From Blastobasis lacticolella (lineage: Eukaryota; Arthropoda; Insecta; Lepidoptera; Blastobasidae): a stretch of DNA of 64,000 nucleotides. The notes beneath the pieces are model-generated. The model ran no database searches, had not been told where the DNA came from, and saw only the letters and a list, made by a program, of their open reading frames with translations. Below, one piece after another: positions 32,314 to 43,211 of this stretch. The DNA lies in NCBI GenBank assembly GCA_905147135.1, contig LR990054.1, positions 17,831,001 through 17,895,000 on the forward strand, given 5' to 3'. A program made the position numbers and the translations under genes. The stretch's first letter is position 1; each line of letters opens with the position of its first letter.

Positions 32314-32370
32314 CTGTGTGTGTGCGTGTGCGTGTGCGTGTGCGTGTGTGTATGTGTATGTGTGTGTGTA
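32314..32370. repeat. GT/GTGTGC microsatellite
   Basis: Alternating 'gtgtgcgtgtgcgtg' and 'tgtatgtgtatgtgtg'. It abuts the 5' truncation point of the LINE that follows. An apparent N-terminal extension of that ORF (from 32232) is a translation of this repeat. Confidence 0.85.
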
Positions 32371-32372
32371 CG

Positions 32373-32981
32373 ATGATAGGCTTTACTCTGGATAATAAAT
32401 TGCAATGGGGTCCTCACATTGATAAATTGGCGAAACGGCTAAGTTCTGCAGCATATGCTGTAAAGAAAATACGGGGTATTTCTGACGAGGCTACAGCAAG
32501 ATTAGTTTACTTTAGTTATTTCCACAGTATTATGGCCTATGGCATACTGCTGTGGGGACACGCTGCCGACTGGCACAATGTATTTGTATTGCAGAAAAGG
32601 GCTATTCGCGCGATTTATCAATTGAGACCTAGAACTTCACTAAGAGATAAATTCAGGAATATTGATATAATGACAATGCCGTCACAATATATATATGAGA
32701 ACTTAATGTATGTTCATAAAAATTTACACTTATTTAAGAAGAATAGTGATGTTCATAATATTAATACGAGAAATAAAGATAAGCTTGTTGCTGGTGCTTG
32801 TCGTCTAGCCAAAGTCCACAAATCATTTATGGGTCAATGTGTACGCTTTTATAATAAGGTTCCAACAGATATTCAGAATTTACCATTGAATAAATTTAAA
32901 GTCGCTATAAAAAACAAATTATGTCAAAAAAGTTATTATAGTATATCTGAATATGTAAATGACAAAAGTCCATGGGACTGA
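32373..32981 (+). pseudogene. LINE 1: C-terminal part of ORF2 reverse transcriptase
   Basis: About 203 residues from 'GFTLDNKLQWGPHIDKL', the segment just after the catalytic palm in jockey/CR1-type RTs ('lGv.lD..L.w..Hi'). It continues through 'YFHSIMAYGILLWG' and 'LQKRAIRAIYQL', the conserved thumb-side 'QkraiR.i' motif, to a natural TGA at 32979-32981. Endonuclease, fingers and the YADD catalytic box are missing, so this is a 5'-truncated, inactive copy. The surviving frame is intact, which suggests a fairly young insertion. The 3' UTR runs to 33827. LINE identity is certain; the clade (jockey or CR1-like) is inference. Confidence 0.9.
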
Positions 32982-33827
32982 ACTGCTGTTCTATACAGGT
33001 ATTTACTTTTAAGATAGTATATAGGACAAATAATGTATTAGTACATAAGACATGTTTAAAAAAAAAAGAATTAACGTAGGCTCTGTGGGTTTCTTGCCGT
33101 TTCTTTTCCCCACGGAGAACCACCTTGGAAGCGGCGTTAATTTTCCTTCCTCTCCCACACATGGTGTCTCCTGTCTGCGCTAGGGTAGGGGTAGGGTAGT
33201 AGTTAGAGTAGGGGTAGGGTAGGGTAGGGTTGGAGTAAGATAGAGGTAAGGTAGTATAGGGTTGGGTAGGGGTAAGATAGTGGTAGGGTCGGGGTAAGAT
33301 AGTGGTAGGGTAGGGGTAAGGTAGTGGTAGGGTAGGGTTAAGGCAATGGTAGGATAGGGTAGGGGTAAGGTAGCGATAGGGAAGGGATAGGATAGAGTAG
33401 GGTGGTAGCGACTACCTACCACATACAGCATGTGTGATGCACGCTCACTTAAAAGTCTGTCTGGCGGTGGCGTGGGGGCCGGGTCGCTCTTTTCCCTCAA
33501 ATATGGTTGAATTGGACGATGGCTGGGCCCTGCGTTATACTCGTGAACGGGTGCTGCCTTGGTGGACTGGCTTACTCTTGCTGTAGTTTAAGGTGGTTTT
33601 TTCTTAATTATACTAGACATACCTATATAATATAATATAGCGTTCCGGCTCTGCCTGGCATTGTCGGGCACGGTTCGGTTGGCGAGGGATACGTTTATCT
33701 ACGGTCATAGGGCGGTCGGCGTGTCACTGTGTGTTTCCTTCCTACTTTCCTATCCCCCTCATTTTTGACGATTGAAGGAGATATTTATTGTCCTGGTCAA
33801 TAAAGAAGTTTTGATTTTGATTTTGAT
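32982..33827 (+). repeat. LINE 1 3' UTR with internal array and TTTTGA tail
   Basis: Contains 'gggtttcttgccgtttct', a G-rich array (33180-33405), the signal AATAAA (33799-33804) and a terminal (TTTTGA)n tract (33809-33827). The array may be a later expansion. Confidence 0.7.
33180..33405 (+). repeat. GGTAGGGTAGGGG minisatellite, G4-capable
   Basis: About 225 bp of degenerate 'ggtaggggtagggtag' units. 33211-33229 holds four G-runs of three or more, spaced by 'ta', a canonical quadruplex pattern. The opposite strand matches the 'accctacc' arrays in tail K. Confidence 0.85.
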
Positions 33828-33828
33828 A

Positions 33829-35085
33829 TTTTCATGTTATAGTTAAAATTATTTTTTCGGTATTCGCATAATCAAGATCCAGCAGCCAGCCTGTCAAGAT
33901 CTTCCTACATTCTGCTTTACTCAAAGGGTGAATTTGTAAAATTTTGTTTATTTTGTTATAAACAAAGCTTCCCAAAAAGTAATAAGCACGCTGGGCCAGG
34001 CTGCAGTTTATCGGCACAGATGGACATACGGTATAAAATCTACGTGAAGCAGGAGGATTAATAGGATAGTAAGGAGTTTGCGAATGCTTCTCAAGAGTCA
34101 GCTGAAGTATAAAAAGTTGTCGAATGGAGAGAACCTTACAAAATTTATAAAGTTCGGAACTAGGGAACCGGTACGGGAGCCGCCACCCAACCTTCAGAAG
34201 CGCTCTCTGAGCGCGCTCAAGTTTTAATAAATATGTTTTATCGCACCCACCCCACGAAACAATAGAATATGAGGCTATCGATTGAACAAGGGCAAGGTAT
34301 ACCATTCTCAGTACCTCAGGCTCTGCAACATCCCTCAGCACCTTAAATATAAAAATTAATTTACGCAGTCTAGCTGTCAGTCCGTCAATGTGAGGATGGA
34401 AAGATAGAAGGTTGTCAATCTGAACACCCAGATATTTAATCGATTCCGCACATGTGAGTCTAGGACATATGCATCCATGAGCGGCGGGGGGATTACGGCA
34501 TGAATGAGAATATAATGAAAAATTCAAAGAACCCGGCAAACTCCGACTTGAAAGGGAAAAAGTCACATACTTTGTCTTTTCGACATTTAAAGTGAGCAAG
34601 TTCCGCACCAACCAATCAGAGACAGAATTGAATCCAGCTTGCGCATAGTCAAAATCTGATTCCCATGTTGCACCATGAAAGACTAAAGCAGTATCATCGG
34701 CATATGTAAAGATCTCACAGTTTGTGAGCGTAGTTTGACAAAGGTCGTTAATATATATTAAAAACAAAGTTGGGCCGAGAATACTGCCCTGCGGCACACC
34801 ATAAGAGATTCCCAGCTCCCCACTCACCCAATCACCAATTCTGACACACTGACGTCTGTCTGAAAGATAACTCTTAAAGATTTCGAGTTGAGGACCCCTA
34901 ACACCATTCTCCTCCAGTTTGGTGAAAAGGGCGGGGACAGAGACAGTGTCAAATGCCTTTGCCAGGTCCAGGAAAACACCAATCACCTTCTGTTTATTGT
35001 CTAATTTACTAACAATATGCGTAGTAAGTTTAAGTACCGCGTCGCTGGCCGAAATACCCGAGCGAAAGAAAAATTTAAATGTATC
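33829..35085 (-). pseudogene. LINE 2: ORF2 reverse transcriptase, 5'-truncated
   Basis: An open frame of about 418 codons from 35085 down to TGA at 33829-33831. Visible RT blocks in order: 'SASDAVLKL' (the motif region with xSTxDAv), 'GVFLDLAKAFDTV' (block A, first catalytic Asp), 'YGVPQGSILGPTLFLIYIND' (block B), 'FTYADDTALV' (catalytic YADD box), 'VEKTKYVTF' and 'IKYLGVQIDN' (thumb entry). The C-terminal third is typical LINE tail protein. The start codon is missing: the first in-frame stop upstream is at 35086-35088, and 35089-35180 seems to continue in another frame ('AWFEKQIVEPTF'), so there is at least one frameshift as well as truncation. The endonuclease is absent. RT motifs are all intact. 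Probably CR1/jockey group; the exact clade is not resolved. Confidence 0.93.
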
Positions 35086-35185
35086 TTAAAGGCATTGCCT
35101 TGTCAAAGAATAATAAATACATTCTAAATCCAGGTTAATAGGGAAGGTAGGTTCAACAATCTGTTTTTCAAACCAAGCTATCACC

Positions 35186-35550
35186 TCCTATCCTATACCT
35201 ATGACCTGACCTCTATCTCCCATAATTTTATCAAATTCAATGGCTCGCCATCTTCCACAGCTTCCACTACACTGCACACAGCGCAGTCAGCGATCTCAAT
35301 TTCTTGTGAACGCTGGCAAAACGATCGCCGGGAATGGCACTCGAAAACTAAGTCTATTACAATGTCCCAACATGCACTTAAAAGTTCAAACACGTCCTCA
35401 ACTCGAAATCGAATAAAGCTGGACAATTACTGCTCAGATAACCATTAGACGAAATTACAACTCAATTTCCAACGAGTCGTACGCCACATTATTATAGGTT
35501 AATATTGTAAATATTTATTTACCTTGTCATTGAAACTTTCCGTTGAAAGA
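35186..35550. other. Unique sequence
   Basis: A 75-codon minus ORF (35199-35426) with no recognisable family. Confidence 0.35.
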
Positions 35551-35598
35551 TATTTACCCATAGCCTCCTTGTAAGATGAAGGAGGCTATGTATTTACC
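35551..35598. mobile_element. 32-bp perfect hairpin in 8-bp direct repeats
   Basis: 'catagcctcctt' (35559-35570) and 'aaggaggctatg' (35579-35590) form a perfect 12-bp stem with loop 'gtaagatg'. It is flanked on both sides by 'tatttacc' (35551-35558, 35591-35598). Confidence 0.5.
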
Positions 35599-35631
35599 TC
35601 TTCTTTTTATTTTGCTCACTACCTGGTTTTT

Positions 35632-35830
35632 ATACATTTTTTTATCTTTTTATCCCCGTTGAGTGTCATGCGCCAATTTTCAAATATTGTTCACGGCTCA
35701 GGATTCAAGCCCTTTAGCTTTCAAATAAAAAAAATCGCATCGAAACCGGTTAACTACGATGTCGCCGACAGACACATAGGCCCACAGATACACATGTCAA
35801 ACTTATAACACCGCTCTTTTTACATTGTGG
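35632..35830 (-). repeat. Retroelement tail L (minus)
   Basis: 'cccgttgagtgtcatgc', 'agctttcaaataaaaaaaat', 'catcgaaaccggtt' and 'cagatacacatgtcaaactt' match the L copy at 63711 in order. Confidence 0.6.
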
Positions 35831-36128
35831 TTTAAAAATAGCTAGCCAACCAATACCACAACCGCATAATGGCACTCACCTTTCTTCCAGTGATGCACAA
35901 GAGCAGTGGCTATCTGTCCTGGAAAACGGTCCGATTTCAGAGTCAAAACGGGCTAATGGGACCGCATTAACTGCAGTCCCCGAGCGCCATACGTTACCGC
36001 ATTGGACAGTCGGGAATTGGTAACAAGATTACTACTTTTACTTTAACAAGATTCAATTTCGTGAAGGTTTGAAACATTCCTGCAATAGATAAGTAAACCT
36101 TCTACCGGTAGCACGAAAGAGGTCCCAT

Positions 36129-36260
36129 GGGAGAACCGAGAAGCGATGGATTGACATCGCCAAGTCGGACGCCAGAGGCAAACATTTACGAGGTACGGAT
36201 GCCGAAGATAGGCCAAAGTGGAGAGGAAACAGTATTAAAGCGGAGCGCAGACGAGATTAA
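36129..36260 (+). pseudogene. LINE ORF2 C-terminal remnant, RTE-like
   Basis: The frame up to TAA at 36258-36260 reads 'KRWIDIAKSDARGKHLRG' then 'DAEDRPKWRG'. This closely follows the C-terminal signature of many RTE/BovB-type ORF2s, a KRW-D...D...A-DR-KWR pattern. About 42 codons survive with no stop. After the stop come 'gatgatagatatatagata' repeats. Family resemblance is from memory; only a search could name the element. Confidence 0.6.
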
Positions 36261-36799
36261 ACTCGGATGATAGATATATAGATAGAAAAACGCTATATAA
36301 GAATTTTATAGCAGGCAGTGTTGAGCCACTGGTTACAAGAGAATGCATTGTGCGTTTAATGATGATGTTATATGATGATATATGAATGATGATCATGATA
36401 ATGATTCCTACAAACTAATTAAGAAACCCCGCTTCAGAATTATAAAATCACAGAATTTGATCTCTCTTAAACAACCAGCAAAATAGCCACCAAGAAGCAT
36501 AAAATGCGCACACAAAGTGCAAACTCACAGCGGGCCAGTAAACAGTGGAAGACAAACAAAAGCACGGCACAAAGACTCGCTGACCCAACAGACAAACACA
36601 CCGAGGCTTATATCTCAGTAATTACCGGCCATAGCAGCAGTAATTACCCTCCATAGCAGCCAGCGAGGGTAACGCGACGACATTAACTTCAGAATACGTG
36701 ACTGAGCCCGCTAGTTTTTACCTCACACCCGCACTGGCTGTGATGAATGATGTCCTTTTTACGGGATGGGCTTGTAGGTTTTACGGTTGTTCATACAAT
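36261..36799. other. Unique sequence
   Basis: An AT-rich 'atgatgatgtta' patch near 36360, otherwise nothing recognised. Confidence 0.4.
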
Positions 36800-37023
36800 A
36801 TACACACAGTCGCTTCTCGTCGTCTGTTTCTTTGTGTCTATGTACGCTTAGATCTTCTAAACTAAGAAACGGATTTTAATGCGGTTTTCAATAATAGATA
36901 GAGTTATTCAAGAGGAAGATTTATAAGTAAGAAGGAGAGGGTAGGTAGGGTAAAGTAAGTGTAGGGTAGATATAGAATAGTTGTAGGACGCCACGCAAGC
37001 GAAGTTGCACCGGGTCCACTAGT
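36800..37023 (-). repeat. Retroelement tail K, copy 4
   Basis: Plus-strand order 'gtacgcttagatcttctaaa', 'cggattttaatgcggttttc', 'gagggtaggtagggtaaag', 'gccacgcaagcgaagttgc' and 'ccgggtccactag', the complement of copies 1 and 2. Confidence 0.6.
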
Positions 37024-37344
37024 TTAACATAAAATACGGAAATAAATTAAACATTTCCTCCAATATGGTCCTTTTTAAATGCAGTTGATTAAAACTAAGA
37101 CCTGTTACACAATATTTGAGTAACGGACATATGTCACCATAGTCAGCATCTTAATGGTCTATCCCGGGTAGTTAAGGTGGTAGGACTCCGTCAAGCATGA
37201 AGAGTCAGCCTGGGTGAGTACCACCACCTTCTCTATTTATGCCGCCAAGCAATAACGCTTGCATTGTTGTGTTCCGGTTTAGAGGATGAGGTAGACAGCG
37301 CAATTACAACCCTTATATTTCATATTAGCGTCACAGTTACGACG

Positions 37345-37608
37345 TTATTGACGACCTGAGTGGTTCAATGGTCAACTGCCACGCAAGAGGTCCCGGGTTC
37401 GATTCCCGGCCGGGCCGAAATTGAAATGATGAATTTTTATTTCTGTTACGGGTCTGGGTGTTCTATGTATAATAAGCATGTATTTAAAAAAAAAGTATTT
37501 AAGTAGTATATCAGTTATCTAGCACCCATAGTACAAGCTTTGCTTAGTTTGGGGCTAGATGGCGCTGTGTGAAATTGTCCACGAATATTTATTTATTTAT
37601 TTATTTAT
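37345..37608 (+). repeat. SINE-B, full-length copy with target duplication
   Basis: The best SINE-B in the window. The head 'gacgacctgagtggttcaat' leads to the body and a (TTTA)n-like tail. It is flanked by 10-bp repeats 'agttacgacg' (37335-37344) and 'agttacaacg' (37609-37618), one mismatch. This is standard target-primed retroposition. It inserted into repeat E, so E is older. Confidence 0.9.
37361..37406 (+). promoter_or_regulatory. Pol III internal promoter of SINE-B
   Basis: A box 'tggttcaatgg' (37361-37371) fits TRGYNNARNGG at every position. B box 'ggttcgattcc' (37396-37406) fits GGTTCGANTCC. The 24-base gap is short but workable for a tRNA-derived promoter. Confidence 0.75.
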
Positions 37609-37735
37609 AGTTACAACGCAACTGCGGTTCTGCTGCCTTCAACCTAAATGCATGAATCGTAGATGTTATGGGCGACAGTAACTGCTTACCATCAGGTGCT
37701 GTCTGCTCGTTTGTGACTGCGACAAGATATATGTT

Positions 37736-38934
37736 TATAATTTTCCTTGACAATGTACTAAAATGTGACATTTTGCTTAATTTTAACATTATAATAATTG
37801 ATTGATTGATTATCACGGGTGACTCCCGCTCCAGGTCGTTCTTGGTGCAGAGGTTGGCCATTGCGATTCAACGCGGTAATGCAGCGAGCGTGATGGGCAC
37901 CTTTGCACCGGGAGCGGTCAGGGGTGGGTTATTTGGCTGACAAAGATATATTGTTAAAATTAGTATTAAGTTTTGACATTGTATTATTTTTATAGAATTA
38001 AAACCTATTATTAATTAATTACATAATTTTACATTACTTAATTTTATTATTTTGTTACAACTTATTTAATTTTAATTATAATTAAATATTAATTCCCATA
38101 GGATTACTGTATTATTTGTACGAACTTCAATAATTTACAGACCACAAAAAATTGTTTTATCATCATATTCATCATCATGTTTATTGCATCGTACGTCCCT
38201 AATGGACAGACTGTTGGGACTTCTTATAAAATGGACAACATCTGCATGCCAATGTACACAGTATGACAATAAAGACTTCCGATTTATTGAAGTATAGCCT
38301 TCAGTACACCACATCTAAAACAAAGACAAAAGCACCACACAGCCCACGTACAGGTACAGACTCCTCAAACAGTTCCTTCCAACTAACTAATAAAACACCC
38401 AGCCAGCTGTTAAAACATTCCACTCCGGGACGAGATCCGGAAAGGTTTTGCCCCAGAACAAAAACATTACCCGGATACCTCCGGCGCTCCCCGGTTACCC
38501 GGACCTCTGCAAACACTGGCTTATTCAGCGCGGTGTCGGGTGAGCTAAATGCTAATATATTCTTCTTTTGTATGTACGAATGAAAATACAGTTGGAGAGA
38601 GTAGTGATTGTTATTAAATGTAATGTGGGTTTCGTTTTTGGAATAATGTATCAAAGTTGGGTGGATAAAATACCCCATACCTACGTGTGATTAAGAATAT
38701 GAATAAGAACATCAATTACGAAGGCCACCCTAAACCGAAATGATATGAAATAAATTTAATTAAATGTTTGGCATGGAGTGCACTATCGTTACACATTTAT
38801 TGCCACAAGACCCAACTAAACGCCACAAATAAACATAGTTAAAACTAATACAAAACAAGCATTGTCTTAAGTAGGTAAGAACATACGCCATCTGCTGTAA
38901 CTAAAACCTACTTTGATTCCAATGGTACTGTCGA
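37736..38934. other. Unique sequence
   Basis: Overlapping opposite-strand ORFs of 106 (38263-38583) and 125 codons (38301-38678, minus) lie in a moderately GC-rich patch. Neither shows a domain. 'gacaataaagacttccg' at 38266 looks like a retroposon or gene 3' end but nothing upstream supports it. Confidence 0.3.
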
Positions 38935-39095
38935 TGTCGCGGTGGCCAGTGCAAAAGGATCGCACTCAGGTAATGCTGTGAACCGCGAGTACCGCGTGAA
39001 CGTGTGTAATGCATGTGTATTTTACGTATGATTGTTGAGATATGATGATGTCTTTGTTACGCAATAAATGTCATTTCATTTAATTTCATTTCATA
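38935..39095 (+). repeat. Retroposon 3' end with ATTTC tail
   Basis: A GC-richer segment ends in 'acgcaataaatgtcatttc' (AATAAA at 39064-39069) and then 'atttaatttcatttcat', typical of an LINE-like 3' terminus. The upstream part is not recognised. Confidence 0.4.
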
Positions 39096-39360
39096 ATACT
39101 CATGTTGTGTTATTCTTCCATTGGCTTATGCTGCATCTTCGCCTAAAGCAGATGTCGATATAAGGTAAATCTGTTCGGCACAAAGTGTAAAGGTAAGCAA
39201 CAGCATTCTTTTCTTTATTTTGTGCTTCCGGGCAAACGAAACATATTATATGCAAAAGTCATAAGTATATCTTGCTACGTTACATAAAGTCACTCCTTTT
39301 TCAACCATACTAAAGATTAAAACCAGGTTAAACCAAGGCTCTCTGCATAGATCAATCTGT

Positions 39361-39757
39361 AGATATGTCGCAGCCGGATGGTTAAATTAGCCAGTTAATT
39401 AAACGGCTAGCTTCTTATGTTATTATTCAGTTGAAAATTTGACAATTTCAAGAATTTTTTAAGTAATGTTTAAATACCGAAATTGACCCGAGTTTACGAA
39501 GCTCCTCCAAATATTGTCACAATGCTAACTTAATCACAATAATCTCAAAAAATAATAATAGTTTGCATTAGGTTTTAATTCGGTTGGGTTAGGTTAGTGT
39601 TGTGACAATGTGTGGAGGAGCTCCATAAACTCGGGGCACTATCGTTAGACGTAACTTTCAAAGTTCATTGATTTGGCAAATATTCAATTAAATAGTTGCT
39701 TAAAAAGCTAGCCATTTAATTAACCGGCTAATTTAATTATCCGGCTGCGACAGATAT
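39361..39757. mobile_element. 385-bp double-palindrome TIR element
   Basis: Outer inverted repeats of about 47 bp with 4 mismatches start 'gtcgcagccggat' (39367) and end 'atccggctgcgac' (39751). Inner inverted repeats of about 42 bp (39488-39529 with 39593-39634) carry 'gctcctccaaatattgtc' and its counterpart. It is flanked by 'agatat' direct repeats (39361-39366, 39752-39757). Non-coding; superfamily uncertain. Confidence 0.7.
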
Positions 39758-40544
39758 ATCATGACGAACCTAACCCCGAAAAACCATAATAAACTTATAC
39801 TAAATAAAATTATACTTAAATATTTCTCATTCTGATGAACCGATTTTAGATCTAGCCATTTTTTAATAACAGAATTACATATATACTATAGTCGATATGC
39901 GTCACTGCTAAAACAGATTCACGGAAAAAAAATGTCGACTGACATTTTTCACTGCACTGCATTGACATTTTTCACATAACACAGCGCGATACAAAATTGC
40001 TCCACGAGCTGCAGTGAGCATTTTTCTCTATCCCTGAAAATATTTTGTAACAAACTCGTCTGGCTGCAATTGTTTCGCCTCTCACCTCCGGGAAATTGAC
40101 GTTAACGGGATTGTGGCGGGTCCCGGGGCCCCGAGATCCCGGGGTCTGGCCAATGTCCCGGACTGCAGGTGGGTACAAATAAAATCGGTTATTACTTAGT
40201 TACGGGATTAGATCCGTAAACTCAATATAAAAGACAATTTCACTTCGGAGTTATATGTTTTTTTTTGTGATTATTGTGTTGTTTAGTTCTTTGCTTTTTG
40301 TCAATTAAAATTATTGTGGTCTATGCCAAGCCCTACGAGAAAAAGGCGTGGCGTTATTGTATATAGGTCTGTAGTTATTTTATGTACAAATATTGTATTC
40401 TATTCTAACATTTCAATAGCTGACAAAATTTGTAACCGGCAAAAACAGGAACACAACTTGACTATGTCTTGTATGCGAGACACAATGCAGATATACATCT
40501 TAATATGACAGTCGTGTAGAATGTAGGGCATACAATATTACGCG
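39758..40544. other. Mostly unique sequence with a GC-rich patch
   Basis: 'gacatttttcactgcactgc' is partly repeated in tandem at 39940-39975. A CCCGGGG-rich patch lies at 40108-40152 ('ggtcccggggccccgag'). A 64-codon ORF at 40314 is not recognised. Confidence 0.4.
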
Positions 40545-40618
40545 AGCCCCGATACGGATCCCGGGACCCGATCCCGGGAATCCCGCGGGATTTCGATTAT
40601 CCCGCAAACTGCGGGAGG
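40545..40618. other. GC-rich CCCGGG palindrome cluster 2
   Basis: Contains 'atcccgggacccgatcccgg', 'atcccgcgggat' and 'tcccgcaaactgcggga'. Same word class as 4525-4620. Confidence 0.5.
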
Positions 40619-40857
40619 TAATACTAGTTGGGCCTCCATCACTGGCTCGACTAGTTTGTATTGTACGAAGTTCAGTTTGTTTTCTTTGGAACGTCTAAAC
40701 TAACATTACAAAGGAACAATAGTTTGTTTCTTGGGGTTGGATCTATCGCTGCAATTTAAAAAAGATATTTGTTCATTGATAGGAAGCAAACTATTCCCAT
40801 ATGAAATCTCCAATTCGACCGTTAAACCTAGCGATTTAAAAAAAATTAAACTCTCTA

Positions 40858-40945
40858 GGCATTTGACCGCCATCTCACCTGGTGGACGATGCAGCCGAAG
40901 ATGTTGCATACCTGTCTAGGAGCTGCCTATTCTCTATAGCCTTGA
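40858..40945 (-). repeat. Repeat T fragment, copy 1
   Basis: 'gcatttgaccgccatctcac' with 'agccgaagatgttgcatac' and 'gcctattctctatagcc' parallels 52511 and 53853. A family A copy adjoins it. Confidence 0.55.
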
Positions 40946-40954
40946 AGGTTGAAG

Positions 40955-41174
40955 CGAGTAAGGTTTCCAGTGCGCCATGGGGTGGCGATTTGGGGAACCG
41001 TGGCTTTGGCAGTGAAGAGGCATTTTCCTTTTTGCTGCCAGAGCAACGTGTAATAGAGGTGGGCAGCGCATTAGCGATACTCTTGGTTTTGCTAATGTCT
41101 ATAGGCAGTGGTGACCACTTTCCATCAGGTGGCCCGCTTGCCTGTTTGCCTACCGTATGGCATAAAAAAAAAAG
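40955..41174 (+). repeat. Family A, copy 7
   Basis: Plus sense, from 'gagtaaggtttccagtgc' to 'catggcataaaaaaaaaaa'-type poly(A) at 41164-41173. 5'-truncated at the 'gagtaagg' word. Confidence 0.85.
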
Positions 41175-43211
41175 GTGTCCAGATTATAATTTATACCAAT
41201 GACTCTAAAGATTCCGGAAGAAATTCACTAACTGTCGGTGAAATACCGCTTTTAAATCGGTTTAGGAGGAGTTAACGGAAATATAAAGCGACTTTAATTT
41301 ATTAAATACTATGTATACTTTAATCCACCTCAGTTCCTAATGAATTAAAAACTAAAAAGTAGACATGAGACAAAACAGATCGGGCGGAGTAATTGCTCCG
41401 AAATGTTTGCATCGATTACCAAGCTTCGTCTTTTACATCGAATTAAAGTCACCGTCACCGCAGTGACGTGCACCAGCTACCTCCCTCACACCACTGCACA
41501 GGTAAATACATCCGTCTCGCTTAATTAATTACATCGGAACGAAGCAACTTTGTCCTGTCTCCTCTAATTGTCTCTTAGTCTATGGCTGGGTTAAAAGGGA
41601 AAATTTAATTAAAGTCATTCTTTGAGCATTCTTTTCTGCGTAATTGGTGGTAAGAAGTTTAGAACCATCGTTAGAGACTGTTAACCACTTTACAACCTGT
41701 ACTTTACAAAATAAATATGGCGCCGGCATTAAAAAATGGAATAGAAATACTCTAATTGCGTGGAAATAAATTGCGAGGATTTAAGACTGCAAATTATAAG
41801 GCAGAAATATCTGAATATAGGAAAATGCCGCAATGCGATACTTCCGCTGTGAAAGGAAAGGTTGCCAGGTGAACATAAAAAGCGCGGGAAAGTGACATTG
41901 ACAGAGAGCTCATTGTGCGGCGGGAGTTCTAGAGCGCAAGGAGGTTGTATAACCTCCTTGGAACGAAGGCTCGAAACCCTCGTTACCTTAGCCTTTTCTT
42001 TTTACTCTCAAAAGAAATCTTTGAATTTTCCTATGTATATGGCCCGAATTTTTGTAAGGAAATCGTGGAGCTTGAATTATGGTACATTATGGCCGGTCCC
42101 CGATATTTCTCCACTGGGATTTGCTTATCTTGGTGAATAATCCCGTAAATAAGCTCCAGGCCAGATAAAAAGAAAGTTACGAGAGTTTCCCATTCGAAAA
42201 AGATCTTCGTGTCCGTATAGTCTTGAAGTTATGTCATAGACAAGACGAACATATTGCTGGGACGCGGTCGTTGAGCATGTCTAGAAGAAAACGTGCAAAG
42301 TTTTACCTTTATCAAGTAGGTATTGATGCAACGTAATGGCAATAGTCTTGTCTGAATAAGTCCCTGAACTGAGATTGGTGACGATTAATCCTATAGGATT
42401 TCCTTGTCCAAAATCGGGTAAACATTTGGACTTAGCGTTGTTATTGGCGACCAACCAGGGCTGTTATGAATCTCCGTAACCGTAATCGAAACTACCTACC
42501 GGATATCCCAAATAAAATAAATATCCGTAACCGTTACTGAATCCGATATAAAACGTGTCTGCGGTGGTGTGAGATCCTTATGTTGTGGTTGAATTCAGAA
42601 AAATGACTAACTCATCATCACAGCTCATGACAGTCCACTGCAGATCGCAATGACTGCCTAATTAATCTTTAAATATATTTTCTATTGTGATTGTTTCTTT
42701 GACTTTTCCGACCGAAGGGCAAATTCTACCAATTAAATGCGACCACTAACTACGTTGGAAACCTCTATTCACACCATCCAACAAAACAATCCCGTGTCGC
42801 AAGTAAGTTGTCGGAGTCTCGAGTAAGTAAGTTGTCGGACGAATGTTTGTATCGCGGCTCAGAAACTGAGAGAATGTTCTAGAGAACATCTTTCCGGAAC
42901 AGTTTCACTAGTGAGGGTAGTTAGCATTTCACTTGTGAAGGTAGTTAGGAGGCTACAAAGGAAGGTAGTTCGCCGCATAGTTGTAATACTGCGACCAGAT
43001 GCAAATAGTTTGCGAGTTGGCAAGTTGCTAGCAAGTTTTGCTTCCCGTGTCTTGTGTATTGTTTCAGTTTTATAATTGAAATCGTGTGCAAGTTTTCAAG
43101 ATGCGAGGTTGATATTGTGTTCTAGAATATTCGCTGTATTATTGAGCGCGAGGGTAAGGGGGCGCTCCGCCTCCATTCTAATTAGTTGAGGGCACAAGTC
43201 CAGTTATAATC
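41175..43211. other. Long mostly unique stretch
   Basis: A perfect 10-bp stem 'caaggaggtt gtat aacctccttg' lies at 41937-41960, and a shrunken repeat D fragment at 42613-42651 (ends kept, about 200 bp deleted inside). Short direct repeats of 'gtaagttgtcgga' occur near 42800-42840. ORFs at 41862-42140 are not recognised. Confidence 0.4.

Larger units (their letters stand above)
37170..37722 (+). repeat. Repeat E, copy 3, split by SINE-B
   Basis: The left half ('ggtggtaggactccgtcaag', 'caataacgcttgcattgtt', 'gacagcgcaattacaa') ends at 37344. The right half resumes at 37619 with 'caactgcggttctgctgcc' and ends at 'gcttaccatcaggtgctg'. The SINE and its duplicated target lie between. Confidence 0.75.

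Noticed and set aside
32232..32372. N-terminal extension of the RT ORF with a Val-Arg repeat
   Set aside because: It is the GT microsatellite and flank read in frame; family similarity starts at about 32373.
33180..33405. Telomeric repeat
   Set aside because: The unit is GGTAGGG-like, not the insect TTAGG, and it sits between a LINE ORF and its tail.
37345..37420. A tRNA gene
   Set aside because: The A and B boxes are real, but acceptor and anticodon stems do not fold and the sequence continues into the SINE body.
38263..38678. Overlapping 106- and 125-codon ORFs on opposite strands
   Set aside because: Mutual overlap on both strands with no motif suggests base composition, not coding.
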